This document shows, piece by piece, positions 12,402 through 23,329 of a stretch of 64,000 bases of DNA (the first letter of the stretch is position 1; every line of letters starts with the position of its first letter). Position numbers and translations under genes: made by a program. The notes below the pieces were generated by a model. That model was not told the DNA's origin and did no database searches. It was given only the letters and a program-made list of their open reading frames with translations. Source of the stretch: Monodelphis domestica (Eukaryota > Chordata > Mammalia > Didelphimorphia > Didelphidae); contig NC_077227.1 in assembly GCF_027887165.1 (NCBI RefSeq), forward strand, positions 78,498,988 through 78,562,987. The letters are read 5' to 3'.

Positions 12402-12412
12402 GGTTAGTTTAA
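12402..12412 (+). CDS. ARHGAP19: Proposed ARHGAP19 terminal coding exon start (2 codons and stop)
   Basis: After a pyrimidine-rich tract ending TTTCTTTCTAG, the bases GG complete the split glycine codon left at 5679. They are followed by TTA GTT TAA, giving Gly-Leu-Val-stop. Human ARHGAP19 ends with a glycine and two hydrophobic residues at the same point, so length and character fit. Other phase-compatible acceptors exist (near 7410 and 13050), so this choice is inference. The sequence downstream looks like a unique 3'UTR with poly(A) signals. Confidence 0.38.
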
Positions 12413-13700
12413 ATGGTTTTTTCATGGGAGGCCAGTATGAGGCAGCGTATTCGTGTCAGAGACACGGGGTGAAAATGGCGGCTGTTCTTCTTGCTCTTTG
12501 AGAGAGCGATGATACTGATAAGGTAAATGAAGAACCTTTTCTTTTGGATTCCATATGGAGCCAGATCAGAAATACGGCAGCTGTGAAAGCCAGGAGGTGG
12601 TAGTACTGCGGTGTGGCAGCACCCTAGGGAAGCCCAGGCCCAATGAGACGTGTGCAGGGGAAGGCAGGCAGAGCTGGTGCCCAAAGGTCTGCCCTCACTG
12701 GTTAAATGGGGTCAGGCCCTTGTTTGGTTTTTGAAGTAAAGAGCCTCCTGCAGTGAACTGGGCTTCATTGTGGTCTTCACGGAAGCATTTTCTTCTCCTG
12801 CCAATATCAGTCCTAAAACCAATATTTCTTCAAACTTTCTTCCAAAGAACATAGGATTAGGATACAGTTAAAAATAGGATTTTCTGGGTAAATTTGTGAT
12901 CATTTTGGATAGACTACAGGGTAATTGGCAACATATAATTGAGGAGAAAGTCATCTTTCGAAATGGACTTCTCTTTCTGCTTTCACATTCTCTGCCACAC
13001 TGCTGCATCCTCCATCACAAATGACCGATCCATTTGTCTTCAGGGGTCCATGCAGGCCCCTGAGGAGCTGATTGCCTCAGTTGCAAGCATCAAGGAAGTG
13101 GGGAATGTGAAAACCAAGCTTTAAAATGACATTAGCTTCTTGCAAGGAAGGAGCTTTTTCCTTAGAAGAAATATTCAGGATGAGAGCTTAAATTGATGCT
13201 ACTATCTTGTCCAGTGCTAGGAAGATTTTTCTTTTCCCAAATTTCAGAGCATATGAGAATATTTCTAAACCAATAGTTTATTTGACTTAAGCAATTAGTT
13301 GAATCTAAACAGCCTTGTAAAGAATATTCAGCATTTCCTGGCAGCTAAGATTGTCCTTTGAACAATATAGTGTTGATTGAAGGGCCAACGAGTAGGTATA
13401 GCCCAGAATAGCCCAAGTGCCGAGTTACCATAGAAACTGTGGTATATGAGACTACAGCTGGCACAAAAGGCCTTCGAGAACTAAAAGGAGTTACTGAATT
13501 CTGCCTCAAACCTGTTGGAAAGTAGCTCAGTACAACCCATCAGATCCTTCGTATACAGCAGGCACTGCCTTTGCACGTCCATTAATAGATAACTAAGGTT
13601 TTGGGGGGGAGAAATAAACAAAAAAATCCCAACTGTTTTGCTAAAAAAAAATTTCATTCTCATGTGTAACTGTAAATAAATAAGTCTATGTAATATGTTC
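12413..13700 (+). other. ARHGAP19: Proposed ARHGAP19 3'UTR
   Basis: About 1.3 kb of sequence in which I recognised no repeat follows the proposed stop and ends near AATAAA at 13675. It contains no convincing ORF. Dependence on the terminal exon call limits confidence. Confidence 0.4.
13675..13680 (+). terminator. ARHGAP19: Candidate poly(A) signal AATAAA for ARHGAP19
   Basis: AATAAA inside TGTAAATAAATAAG is followed by TG/T-rich sequence (TGTTCTCTGTAATTT) suitable as a downstream element. A second possible signal, ATTAAA, lies at 13740-13745. These are the first such pairs after the proposed stop with a repeat-free upstream. Confidence 0.45.
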
Positions 13701-13769
13701 TCTGTAATTTCCTTTCTTATGTTCCTGTAATGTTCAAAGATTAAAAATTTTTTTTGTTTGCTCTCTGAA

Positions 13770-14340
13770 CACTTGTCTGATTTTTTTTATTGCAATATTC
13801 ATTTCAACCGATTTGTTGGGAGGTTCTGTCCCAGGAGCTTTGAATTCAGGAACACCTTAGCCTGCTTATTTCTCCACTAGCCAGGTTCGCTGGGAAGTGG
13901 GGGATCTTAAAAAAAGCCAGCCTAATAGTGTTGATGCTTCAGTAGGTTTTGAATTTCGTTTTCCTGTGCTCAGATCTTTCTGAACATGTATGTACTTAGA
14001 AGAAGATTTGCACTGGTCCCTTCTCAGTCACGATCTTTATCTCACCCTTCTCAGAGACAATAGGACTCATTAAGAAACAATTCACGTTATCAATGGCTGC
14101 ATTTTGGGGGGTTCTGTATTATCCCAACCCTAGAGCTGAAAAAGAGCTCTTCCTATATTGCTTATTCTGATCTTTATCTTCTCTTGCTTTGCCTCCCTAG
14201 AATGCTATGGAGAAGACCTCAGTCCACTTATTTAGCCAGACTATAGGATCCCTGACTGAAGACCTGCAGATTTGGGTTCTTAAATCAGTTGGTCTTTGAC
14301 CTTCATAGAGAGGCTGTTTAAGAGGAATCATGTGGTTTTG
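13770..14340. other. Intergenic, unique sequence
   Basis: About 570 bases downstream of the proposed ARHGAP19 poly(A) site. I see no repeat, exon or RNA gene. Confidence 0.5.
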
Positions 14341-14344
14341 AATG

Positions 14345-14530
14345 CTCAAATTCCCAGTCTCCAAACCCAAATGTTGAATCTCAGCTCTGCTTTGTGGAAA
14401 CAGGAGAGTCACAAATTCCCTGCGCCTTAGTTGTATTTTCAAGGTGGCGTTCATATCTGCACTGTTTCCCTCAAAGGGTTGATGTGAATTAGGGCACCTA
14501 TCAGTGTGAGATGTTAATGATGTTAATAAA
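14345..14530 (+). repeat. MIR-like SINE, decayed
   Basis: A degenerate CORE-SINE order is visible: AATCTCAGCTCTGC, then AGTCACAAATTCCCTGCGCC, then a GATGTGAATTAGGGC segment. It ends at the purine microsatellite. Confidence 0.45.
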
Positions 14531-14537
14531 TAATACT

Positions 14538-14605
14538 TCAGAGAAAGAGGGAGAGAGGGAGAGAGAGAGAGAGGGAGGAGGAGGAGGAGAAAGAGAAGGG
14601 TTTGA
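14538..14605 (+). repeat. (GA)n / (GGA)n purine microsatellite
   Basis: Uninterrupted purine tract of GAGA and GGA units. It produces artefactual Glu/Arg/Gly ORFs on + and Ser/Leu/Pro ORFs on the minus strand. Confidence 0.9.
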
Positions 14606-14879
14606 GGAGGGGAAGGGAATCAAAGCCCTTAGTAAAGTGCTGGACATGGATCCATTAGTTCCTGCTGAATTAAAAGGAAAGATTTTGAAACAAAGAAATG
14701 ATAAGCGAAATGGAAGAATGAATTGAAAAAGGACAGAAAAAGCCTGAAGAAAATAGAAGAGCAATTTAGGAGAAAAGAGATGCAGAAGAAGCTTTTGACA
14801 AAAATATAACATTAAAAACTAGAAAGCATAGTAAATAAGTGAGCTTTTTCAGTAAGATTAGAGGAAACATAGATGTTCA

Positions 14880-16075
14880 CAGTCACCTCCAATTTAATAT
14901 AGTCCTAGAAATGGTAGCTATGGCAATAAGGCAAGAAAAAATGAGGGAAAAAGCATAGACTTAAGAGGAAACAAAATCATTGCTATTTACAGATAGCATG
15001 ATGGTTTACCTAAAGAAATCTGGAGATCCAACTAAAAATTGATTAAAACATAGATTCAGTGAGTAACATATAAAAATAAACTGATAAAAATCATCAGCCT
15101 TTCTGTATGTCACTAACAAAACCCAGAAAGAAGAGAGAAAAAGAAATCCCATTCAAAATAATTCTAGAATATATAAAATAATAATTGACCTTTACATAGT
15201 ACTTTATAAAATGATACACATCTTGGTTTCTTCCATCTAATCCTCACAGCAACTGTGGTGTAGTTGCCAATAGCCTTATTTTTCAGATGTGGAAGCCAAG
15301 ACCAAGAAAGTTCTTACACAGTTAACAAGGGACTGAGACAGGATTTTGACTCATATCTTTCTGACTCCAAGACCCATGAAGTATCCATTGAACCACATAG
15401 CTACCTCTTAAGTGTCTTAGAGTCCATCTACCAAGATTTGCTCAGGACCTTTTATGAATTCAACGACAAAACAGTTAATGGAAGTAGACTAAATTATTGG
15501 AGATAATTTAAAATTGCTCATGATTGGGCAAATACTGTTTGAATTACGTTCTAGATTTAGGGCTACCCTCCTGAAACTGTCAAGGCACTATTTTGTAGAT
15601 GACTAAATAACAACATTCTTCTGATGAACAAAAGTTTCAACATCTCAAGAGAAATAATGAAAATAAAGTGGGAAATTAGAGAGCCTAGTAGTACCAGATT
15701 TCACACTATATCACAAAGCAGTAATCCTCAAAACTATTTGTTGCCACTAAAAAATTAGAAGAGTTGATCAACAGGACAGATTAAGTAAGTTCCAGAAGCC
15801 CAGGGTTTGAGAAAAAGTGAACTAAATATATTGAATGTATGTTCATTTTACTAGAGTAAAGATGCCCTGTTTGACAAAAACTGCTGGGAAAACTGGAAAG
15901 CAATCTAGCAGAAAACATCCCTTTAACAATTATGGCTAGAATCTTACCTAAACTCAGGATTGAGACTATCATAAAAGACAAAATGTTTTGATCACATAAA
16001 ACTGAAAAACTTCTGCACAAGTTTGCTTTGAATTAGATATGGAATTAAGGCAGCTAAAAAATCCTGGAGTTTCAT
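14880..16075 (+). mobile_element. L1 ORF2 fragment, interrupted by a MIR-type SINE
   Basis: The left part (14880-15175) encodes a broken MAIRQEK, a GDSMMVY-like stretch and a KEIPFKIILEYI-like piece of marsupial L1 ORF2. The right part (15500-16075) continues with a frame-broken VPDFTLYHKAV-like piece and the AKMPCLTKTAGKTGKQ region. A CORE-SINE (15185-15412) separates them. Stops and frameshifts are frequent. Confidence 0.65.
15185..15412 (-). repeat. CORE-SINE / MIR-type element
   Basis: Minus-strand MIR order: TTTACATAGTACTTTATAAA, CCATCTAATCCTCACAGCAA, a TTTTTCAGATGTGGAAGCCA core, then TTGAACCACATAGCTACCTC. It lies inside the L1 fragment and so arrived after it. Confidence 0.7.
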
Positions 16076-16689
16076 TCTTATCCCTTACACAGTCATTAGG
16101 ATGTGGAGGATGCTGATTCGAAATTCAATTCAATTATTTATTCCATTAAATACCTAACATTTGTAGGCATAGGGTGGAAGAATCATCCATTGAAGGATTT
16201 ACCAACAACACTACTGCGCTATATATAAAATCTCAGTTGCCACAATTTCAGATTTCTTTGAAAGTTGAAAGATTTGGTACTCCCAAAATGAACCAGTGAT
16301 ATTTCCATCTAACAGAGATTTGAAGTGATGTGTCTGGTTCTCTAGCAGAGAATGCTTCTCTCCATTGCTGTCTCATTCTGATCCTAAAGACAGCCTCACT
16401 TACTCATCTGGGAAACAAGAAATGACTGGTTCTTTTGATTCATTTTAGGAAAGTGGTAAACGTTGAGAGTGTAGGAGCAGGAAGATGCCCAATTGTTTTT
16501 CTTCTTAGTCTGGGAACCTGGCATTTGTTTGCATTTTTAATCTGGATAGAGTCTTCCTGTTCGCCTCAGAGACATTTTAGTTTTTTATTTTCTTCTGAGA
16601 CTCATTTCTAATCCCCCAGCTCAGGAAAGTCTATAGCTGATAGCAAGCTCTGTGTATAGGTGCTATATAAATATCAGCTATTATTATTA

Positions 16690-17481
16690 TTTTTCATTGT
16701 GCACATACATTTTTATTTTATTTATTTTTAAATATTTTTCCATGGTTAAATGATTCATGTTCTCTCCCTCCTCACTCCTAGAGCCGACAAGCAATTGCAC
16801 TGGGTTATACATGTGTTATCACTCGATACCTATTTTCACATTATTCATTTTTGCAATAGACTAATTTTTAAAAACCAAAACCCTCAATCCTATACCCATA
16901 TGATAAATCATATGTTTTTCTTCTATCAGCTATTAATAGGCTAATTTAGGTCTATTCCAGACTTTTTTGTTGTTGTTGTTCATCCTTTTCCTTCTGGCCT
17001 CACTCAGGCTAGTTCATATTGTTGCTGCTGTTTGTTCCCTAATCACCAGTATTTTTTTTTAATTCAAAGATATTTTATTTTCCTAATTACATGTAATAAC
17101 AATTTTCAACATACATTTTATGAAATGATAAGATCCCTCCCTTTCTCAGAGATGGTAAGCAATTTAATCTGGGTTATACATGTATTATCATTGCAAAGCA
17201 TACTTCCATATTAAATACTCATAAATATTTCTACATTATACTCATAAATTAACTGACATGAAAGATCATATGCTTTGATCTGCATCTGACTCCAGTAGTT
17301 CTTTCTCTGGAGGTGGATAGCCTGCTTTGTCATCAGTCTTTCAGAATTGCTCTACATCATTATATTGCTGAGAGTAGTGAAGTCTTTCACAATTGATTAT
17401 CATAAAATATTGCTGTTCCTGTTTATAACATTCTCCCAGTTCTGCTTTTTTCACTCTGCATCAGTTCATGCAGATCTTTCC
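16690..17481 (-). mobile_element. Two adjacent L1 3' ends, minus strand
   Basis: The segment 16690-16960 has L1 3'UTR text (CCATGGTTAAATGATTCATG, then ACAAGCAATTGCACTGGGTT). After a T run at about 17051 a second L1 3' end runs to 17481, with AGTTCTTTCTCTGGAGGTGG and TCACTCTGCATCAGTTCATG as reverse complements of the 3' end seen at 2190-2380. The SRSF10 retrocopy begins at the upper boundary. Confidence 0.65.
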
Positions 17482-17715
17482 AACTTTTTCTTAATTTTGT
17501 TTTTATTATAGCATGTTTGCTTAATTTACAGCAAGTAGAAAATAAACTGGGCCTTTTTGTTTTGATCCAAACATTGATATTTTAAAGGTTGTACACAATA
17601 TTTGTTAAAAAGAACATAAAAATACCTTTTTAGAAGCTTCTATAAGAAAGAAAATACAAAGTTTAACCCCACAACTTTCCTCTTTGCTAGAATTTCCAGC
17701 TACTTCTACAGTTTT

Positions 17716-17800
17716 AAATTTAAATTTAATTTTAATTAAATTAATTAATTTAATTTAATTTAATTTAAAATTTAATTTAAATTTTAAAATTTTTGTTGTT
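17716..17800. repeat. (AATTT)n-like self-complementary AT tract
   Basis: About 85 bases made almost only of TTTAA and AATTT units, largely palindromic. It lies inside the putative retrocopy UTR and may be a later microsatellite expansion. Confidence 0.8.
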
Positions 17801-19599
17801 TTAAAACTATACATCCAGGAAAGTCTACAAAATTAAAGAAACATGCATATAAGTGATTGCATAGCAGAACATGAACATTAACTGCAAACAGTAAAGAAAT
17901 AAACATTAAAAAGACTATCAAATATACAAAAGTTCTAGAATCAATCCCTTAACCACATTCCACAAAGAATATTCTAAAACCATCTTTTGTTTCTTTACAG
18001 ACCCGATCTAGATAGCTAAAACCAAGATAGAATGAAGTAGGTCTCCAAAAGGAAACTTTTCCCCACCAACATCTCTAGGCTTATATTTAACAAGCATTCC
18101 AAGGTGTACTGATCCTAGCTCTTATAACTGAAATGAGGTTGGACCTTGTCAAAAGCCACTTCTGTTTGAAAACAAAACAACTGTCATTTCAGAGAAATAC
18201 TTGCAATCACATAATGGTCTGCTACTATTTTCACATTTGTTTAGCTAAGTACTGCATGTAAGATCAACTAAAAATCAACTAAAAACCCAGAGATGCAGCT
18301 CTTGCTTAAATCTAAAGCCTTCTTTGCTTCAAATTATTTTCCATTTTATGGCACCAAAATGTCATTCGGTCATAGGGATATTGTCAGTGAAACTCACCTC
18401 ACTAAGTAAACTGAAGTGTGAAGAAAAGGAAAGCCTCCCCCAGGAAGAGGTAGGCAGACTCTGATACAAATGAACACAACTGAACATCATTGGCATCAAA
18501 ATTGAATTCTTATACACTATGCACATCCACACCCACAAAACCTACTTTGAAACAATTTACTTGCCTCTAATAGTAAGAAAATGAAGCAACATTATGGTTA
18601 ACAGCTCTCTAAAATTCAGAACAGCTACAAAACAGCACACATTTTCCCCAAAACATTTCTGCTATTATGACCTCAAATTTTAGCTAACATTGCAGATGTT
18701 TTCATTTCTCAAAATATTCAGAAACCAGACAAAAGCAGTGTCTGCTCTAGTCAAAAAGACTCATCGCTCAATTTCCCTGAAGACTGCCCACCCATCTCTT
18801 CCGAGCGTACCATCTACCCGAGAGGGTCTGGCCAACAAGAAAACCTTAATGCCACACTGATGTGCCCATGAACGTTACAGCCCACAGCAGTGTGAAGAAT
18901 GCATCTTGGCCTCCACCCCCAAGATCCACCGCAAACCTGGAATGCCGCAGCAGCCAGGGTTATACTGTGGCTAGTTTTCCATTTCCTTATCACAATGTTT
19001 TAAGGAACAGCGTAACTTTCTAGCTTAAACAGATGTTTCAATCAAATTGATACCATTTTTCTTCATGGATATAAACTTTATTTCTAATAGGACAATGTTG
19101 CAAATGATGGTCAACTAACAACTTTTTATCAATATTTCAAATATAAAAAAAGAGAATCTTTACAAAAATATACAGAGATGCCACAATTGAATTGGTAGCT
19201 GCCTGTGACATTTAACAAACTGGACTCTTAAGAGTGGCTTCTCAATAGTAGATCATTTTAATTATAATAACCATTGCTTGCTACAAGGAAAACTGACAAA
19301 AGTAAAAGTTGGGGGGGGGGGGTTGGTCTTTTTTTTTTTTAAAGCACTGTTGCAACATTGTGTTCCTGATAATTTAGTAAACTGAACTATGAGTAAATGA
19401 ATGATACATGCCTAAAAACATTATGGTTATGCCATTAGTGGCCACTGGACTTTGGATTAGTCCAGGACTTCAATCTAGACTTTGACCTAGACCTAGACTG
19501 TAATCTTGACTGGGATTTGGATCTGGTTGGTTCTTTTTTTCCTCGATTCCTTTTTGTATCTTGAGCCTGACTTATAATGTGTTTTAGAAATGCCTCTAG

Positions 19600-19802
19600 G
19601 GTGCAGCTGGGTTGCTCAGTGGATTGAGAGCCAGGCCCAGAGATGGGAGGTCCTGGGTTCAAATTTGGCCTCAGATACTTCCCAGCTGTGTGACCCTGGG
19701 CAAGTCACTTGACCCCCATTGCCTAGCCCTTACCACTCTTCTGCCTTGGAGCCAATGCACAGTATTGACTCCAAGACAGAAGGTAAGGGTTTAAAAAAAA
19801 AG
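19600..19802 (+). repeat. tRNA-like marsupial SINE with target-site duplication
   Basis: Full-length + strand copy from GGTGCAGCTGGGTTGCTCAG to a GGTAAGGGTTT poly(A) tail. It is flanked by the 9-bp direct repeat TGCCTCTAG (19591-19599 and 19803-19811), which shows it jumped into the SRSF10 retrocopy. Confidence 0.95.
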
Positions 19803-19890
19803 TGCCTCTAGTTTTGGTGTGAGATGCAGACCTAGAACGTGACTTAGCCTTCATTTCTTTCTTGGGCTGGGACTTGGATTGTGAGTGAGT

Positions 19891-20240
19891 ATCCCCCCCT
19901 GTAGCACTGGCTACTCTTCCCAAGGACCAGGTTAATGGAGGGCAGAGATGGATGGATGCACTGCCCTGTGCCCATCCCCACAAGCTGCCGGGTCAGAGTC
20001 CAGATTCTAAATAGAATGTCTGGGGAGCTCCAGTCTTCTTAGAGTTTGGTCTTATGAAAGGTGGGAACAATGCTCCCAGGGATCTAGTCTGTCATGATGA
20101 AGAGAAGTGAGTGCTTCTATAGCTGCAGTTTTCATTCTTAAAATATAGGGTTAACAATATAATGAGAAATCATCTGATGTCTCAATAGGGCTGACATCTT
20201 CTGACCTCTTAACTGTGACCTAAGGAAGTCTGGTCTGTTA
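19891..20240. other. Intergenic, unassigned
   Basis: Region between the 5' truncation point of the SRSF10 retrocopy and the next L1 fragment. No repeat or gene recognised. Confidence 0.4.
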
Positions 20241-20259
20241 TAAGCATTGGGAAAGCAGG

Positions 20260-20580
20260 TCCATATACTAGTACATGGTTGGTGGAGTTGTAAATTGGTC
20301 CAGCCATTTCTGGAAAGCAGTTTGGAGTTATGTCCAGAAAATGAACAAACTGTGCATTATACTTTTGAACCAGCTATATACCAATATGGGGGTCTGTGCC
20401 CCAAAGAAATCAAAGAAAGAGAAGGATCTATATGTACAAAATATTTATAACGGCCCCTTTAATGTTAGCCCCAAATTGGAAACTAAGGGAAGTGTCCTGT
20501 TGGGAGACAGATAAACAAAGTATGGCATGTGAATCCAATGAAATATTAGTGTACCACAAAAAATGATCCTAAGAAATCTT
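20260..20580 (+). mobile_element. L1 3' portion
   Basis: Carries the ORF2 C-terminal and 3'UTR text of marsupial L1: ACATGGTTGGTGGAGTTGTA, CCAGCCATTTCTGGAAAGCA, TGTACAAAATATTTATAACG. It continues after an L2-like insertion at 20582-20690 (AAACTGGGAAGACCTCTATG) and fades by about 20880. Confidence 0.75.
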
Positions 20581-20581
20581 T

Positions 20582-20690
20582 AGATTGTGAGCTTCTTGAA
20601 GGCAGGGAATCCCTTTTGCCTCTTTCTGTGTCCCCAGCATTTAGTATAATGCCTGGCACATAGTAGGTGCTTAATACATTTATTGATTAA
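20582..20690 (+). repeat. L2 LINE 3' end (or L2-tailed SINE)
   Basis: Contains GATTGTGAGCTTCTTGAAGG, CAGGGAATC, TGTGTCCCCAGCATTTAGTA and GCACATAGTAGGTGCTTAAT, the conserved L2 terminus. It interrupts the surrounding L1. Confidence 0.75.
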
Positions 20691-20890
20691 TTGAAAATGA
20701 ATAATCAGAGAAAACTGGGAAGACCTCTATGGTTCAATGCGGAGCAAAGTGAGAATTAATACAATTTATACAATAATGAATAACAGAAAAACAACTTGAA
20801 AGACATTAGAACTGTGATCAATGTAATGATAGATCACAAAGTCAAAAGAACAACGATGAACATGGTACAAGTTCTGATAAGTAATGAACT

Positions 20891-21093
20891 TTTTTTTTTT
20901 AAACCCTTACCTTCCATCTTGGAGTCAATACTGTATATTGGCTCCAAGGCAGAAGAGTGGTAAGGGCTAGGCAATGGGGGTTAAGTGACTTGCCCAGGGT
21001 CACACAGCTGAGAAGTGTCTGAGGTCAGATTTGAACCTAGGACCTCCCAGATCTAGGCTGGCTCTCAATCCACTGAGCTACCCAGCTGCCCCC
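20891..21093 (-). repeat. tRNA-like marsupial SINE (first of a tandem pair)
   Basis: Full-length minus-strand copy with a long T run at its left end (the poly(A) tail). Flanking direct repeats AAGTAATGAACT lie at 20879-20890 and 21094-21105. Confidence 0.95.
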
Positions 21094-21105
21094 AAGTAAT
21101 GAACT

Positions 21106-21313
21106 TTTTAAAAATTTTAAACCCTTACCTTCCATCTTGGAGTCAATACTGTGTATTGGCTTCAAGACAAAAAAGTGGTAAGGGCTAAGCAATGGCAGTT
21201 AAGTGACTTGCCCAGGGTCACACAGCTGGGAAGTGTCTGAGGTCAGATTTGAACATAGGACCTCCCCTCTCTAGGCCTGGCTCTCAATCCATTGAGCTAC
21301 CCAGCTGCCCCCT
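21106..21313 (-). repeat. tRNA-like marsupial SINE (second of a tandem pair)
   Basis: A second full-length minus-strand copy, distinguishable from the first by substitutions (for example TTCAAGACAAAAAAGTGG). It is flanked by AAGTAATGAACT on the left and AAGTAATTAACT (21314-21325) on the right. Confidence 0.95.
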
Positions 21314-21325
21314 AAGTAATTAACT

Positions 21326-22430
21326 TAAAATGTAGCAAGAGAATCATTTCTGGATATATCTAATGTGGGAATTTGTCTTCCTGGTCGGTGTAGTGGTGTA
21401 TTGAAGGATTTGTTGTTTGTTTTCAATTTGTTCAGTGGGGTGAAGAGTAGAGGGAGACGCAAACTCATTTTTTAAATTGCTTGTTGCAGAAAAAATAAAA
21501 GTAATAAACTCTTTTTGAAAAGAATATAAGCAGTCTTTGAGGGCATTTCTGTATGTGTCCTTGTGTTTATCAGTGCTTGCTTAATAAATGCCTTTTCATT
21601 CACTCACTCATTCATGCATGCATGCAGGTATGCATTTAGTTTTTCTGCTCAGCCTTCCATGAAACGCAAGGAGCCACAAAGAAGTTAAGAGAGGAGCGAG
21701 GGAACCGAGTCATTGCAAATGGAATAGTAGGAAGAGATTTTGTCTTTCCCCCCCTTTACCTACTTGTAATCCAACACACAGCCACTAGCTGACGCTGGTG
21801 ATCTTTTCTTCCCTTGGCTCTTCTCCCTCCTCAGATCTTTCATTTGATTGTTTTATCTGTTCAATGCAATTAATAAGGGTTGATGTCCCTGCCTTTGCGT
21901 CGCTTCTCTTTTAAACCTTCACTCTTCTCTTAATGTCATTCCAGAAGAATCTCAAAGAGGATGAGACGGGGACAGAGAATGGAGCGGGCTCTTCCCTCAC
22001 TTCCATCTTGTCATTAATTTTGTCAATTATCCCCATCTCTGCTGTTTAAGAACCTGAGGAGAGGGATGTGGAATGAGGAGTGGGAGTGGAGCCCAGAATA
22101 CTTGGGGTTTATTCCTTTTATTCCTTAGAACCATCATGGGGGGGGAGGACCCAAAACCGATGCCTGGAGCTCCCTGTGAGGTGGACGGACAGCTAGGAGA
22201 CATGCACACAAGCCAACAGCATTCATCAGCAATGCCCCAGGGCCCAGCGGCTAACCAGGCGGGTCCACCAGAAGCTTCAGAGTAACATCCAGATTTGGGA
22301 AATACACACGTGCTATGGAGAGTGGGATCTAACGGTGTCCCTCCAGTCACCTTCCTAGATTGCCTGCTTTTGACTCGAGAATTCAGGCTGATTTTGGGGA
22401 GGTCACAGGGAGCATTAGGAAAAACCTCAT
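21326..22430. other. Intergenic, largely unassigned
   Basis: About 1.1 kb. A short CATGCATGCATGCAGG run lies near 21613. GC rises at 22080-22290, giving overlapping small ORFs with no recognisable domain. No gene supported. Confidence 0.45.
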
Positions 22431-22730
22431 AACATAATATATAACATAATAGAATATATTATTATGAATACATAATATATAATGGGATGTTATTATAAAT
22501 ATATAATGCTACACAATAGAATCTAGTATAAATATAATATATAACAGAATATATTATACATATATAATATACAACAGAATATATTATTAAAGATACATAA
22601 TATGTTATCAACTACATTATAAATATATGACATTACAGAATATATTACAAATATATAACATACATTAGAATATATTATAAATATCAATACATAGTAGAAT
22701 ATAAGTATATAACAATATAGTATAAATATG
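22431..22730. repeat. AT-rich minisatellite, left block
   Basis: Degenerate tandem units of roughly 25-35 bases built around AACAGAATATATTATAAATA, with many ATATAATATA palindromes. Variants read ATAGAATATATTA or ACATTAGAATATATT. Confidence 0.85.
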
Positions 22731-23184
22731 CGTGTAGTAGTCTCTCGGTAACCGAGGATGACGATTGACTTTGTGCGTTTTTGTGCACAAAGACACTTGT
22801 GCATGAAGATTTAAGTGGAAAAGTCAATGCACAGAGACACTCTCTTGGCGTTGGAAGCCTGGGTCCAGTGGTATGAAAAGTTGTTACGTCTGGAGACTTC
22901 CTCAGCTGCATTGGATGGCTGTGTTGTCCTTTGTGCTCCAACACGCCCTGAGCACTCCACAGTGCCTTGCTGCGTTGCCATCTCAGCCGTTGAACCTTCT
23001 TGTTGGTTTCTTCCCCCTGTTCTGCCGAAATAGTCTTCACATGCTGGGTGAGCAAAGCCCTGGTTCACCAGGGGTTGATGACCCGATGGCTACCCTCACA
23101 AGGTTTAGCCGGCCTGTCGAAGCCGTTGCCCGGGATGTGGCCGCTGCCACATGCTAGCAGCTACTGAGAGCTACAAGTGAGAGC
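22731..23184 (+). mobile_element. 454-bp GC-rich insertion of unknown family in the AT minisatellite
   Basis: Base composition changes abruptly. The insert starts CGTGTAGTAGTCTCTCGG, contains the perfect inverted repeat CTCGGTAACCGAG and repeated TTGTGC motifs, and ends TACAAGTGAGAGC. It is flanked by the 8-bp direct repeat TAAATATG (22723-22730 and 23185-23192). No obvious terminal inverted repeats and no long ORF with a known domain. An 8-bp duplication would suit a hAT-type or other transposon, but chance in AT repeats is possible. Orientation is arbitrary. Family not recognised with certainty. Confidence 0.55.
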
Positions 23185-23329
23185 TAAATATGCAACAACA
23201 TATAAATGTATAATATATAATAGAATATATCATAAATATAAAATATGTAATAAAATATATTATATATAACAACAGAATATATTATTATAAATATAATATA
23301 TACTATACTACATTATTAATATATAACAT
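23185..23329. repeat. AT-rich minisatellite, middle block
   Basis: Same AGAATATATT / ATAATATATA units as the left block, between the two GC-richer insertions. Confidence 0.85.

Larger units (their letters stand above)
17482..19890 (-). pseudogene. SRSF10: SRSF10 processed pseudogene (5' truncated, split by a SINE)
   Basis: Read on the minus strand, 19890-19803 encodes SKSQPKKEMKAKSRSRSASH then TKTRG, the C-terminal part of the splicing regulator SRSF10 (SRp38/FUSIP1). It resumes below 19590 with KTHYKSGSRY, shifts frame, and ends KSQSR...WTNPKSSGH with a TAA at 19437-19435. The RNA-binding domain is absent. A colinear, intronless AT-rich 3'UTR-like stretch runs down to about 17500, where AATAAA and an A-rich tail appear on the minus strand beside L1. 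A tRNA-like SINE interrupts it at 19600-19802. Frameshift, truncation and SINE make it non-functional. The coding match is strong; the UTR extent is inference. Confidence 0.8.

Noticed and set aside
13051..13124. Alternative ARHGAP19 terminal exon after TTTGTCTTCAG
   Set aside because: The acceptor is good, but in phase it gives Gly-Val-His-Ala-Gly-Pro-stop, less like the human end than Gly-Leu-Val-stop. Kept only as an alternative.
19600..19802. Regulatory exon inside the SRSF10 sequence
   Set aside because: It is a SINE with poly(A) tail and target duplication, not an SRSF10 exon.
20879..21325. CRISPR-like repeat array
   Set aside because: Three 12-base direct repeats separated by two SINEs are target-site duplications; this is vertebrate DNA.
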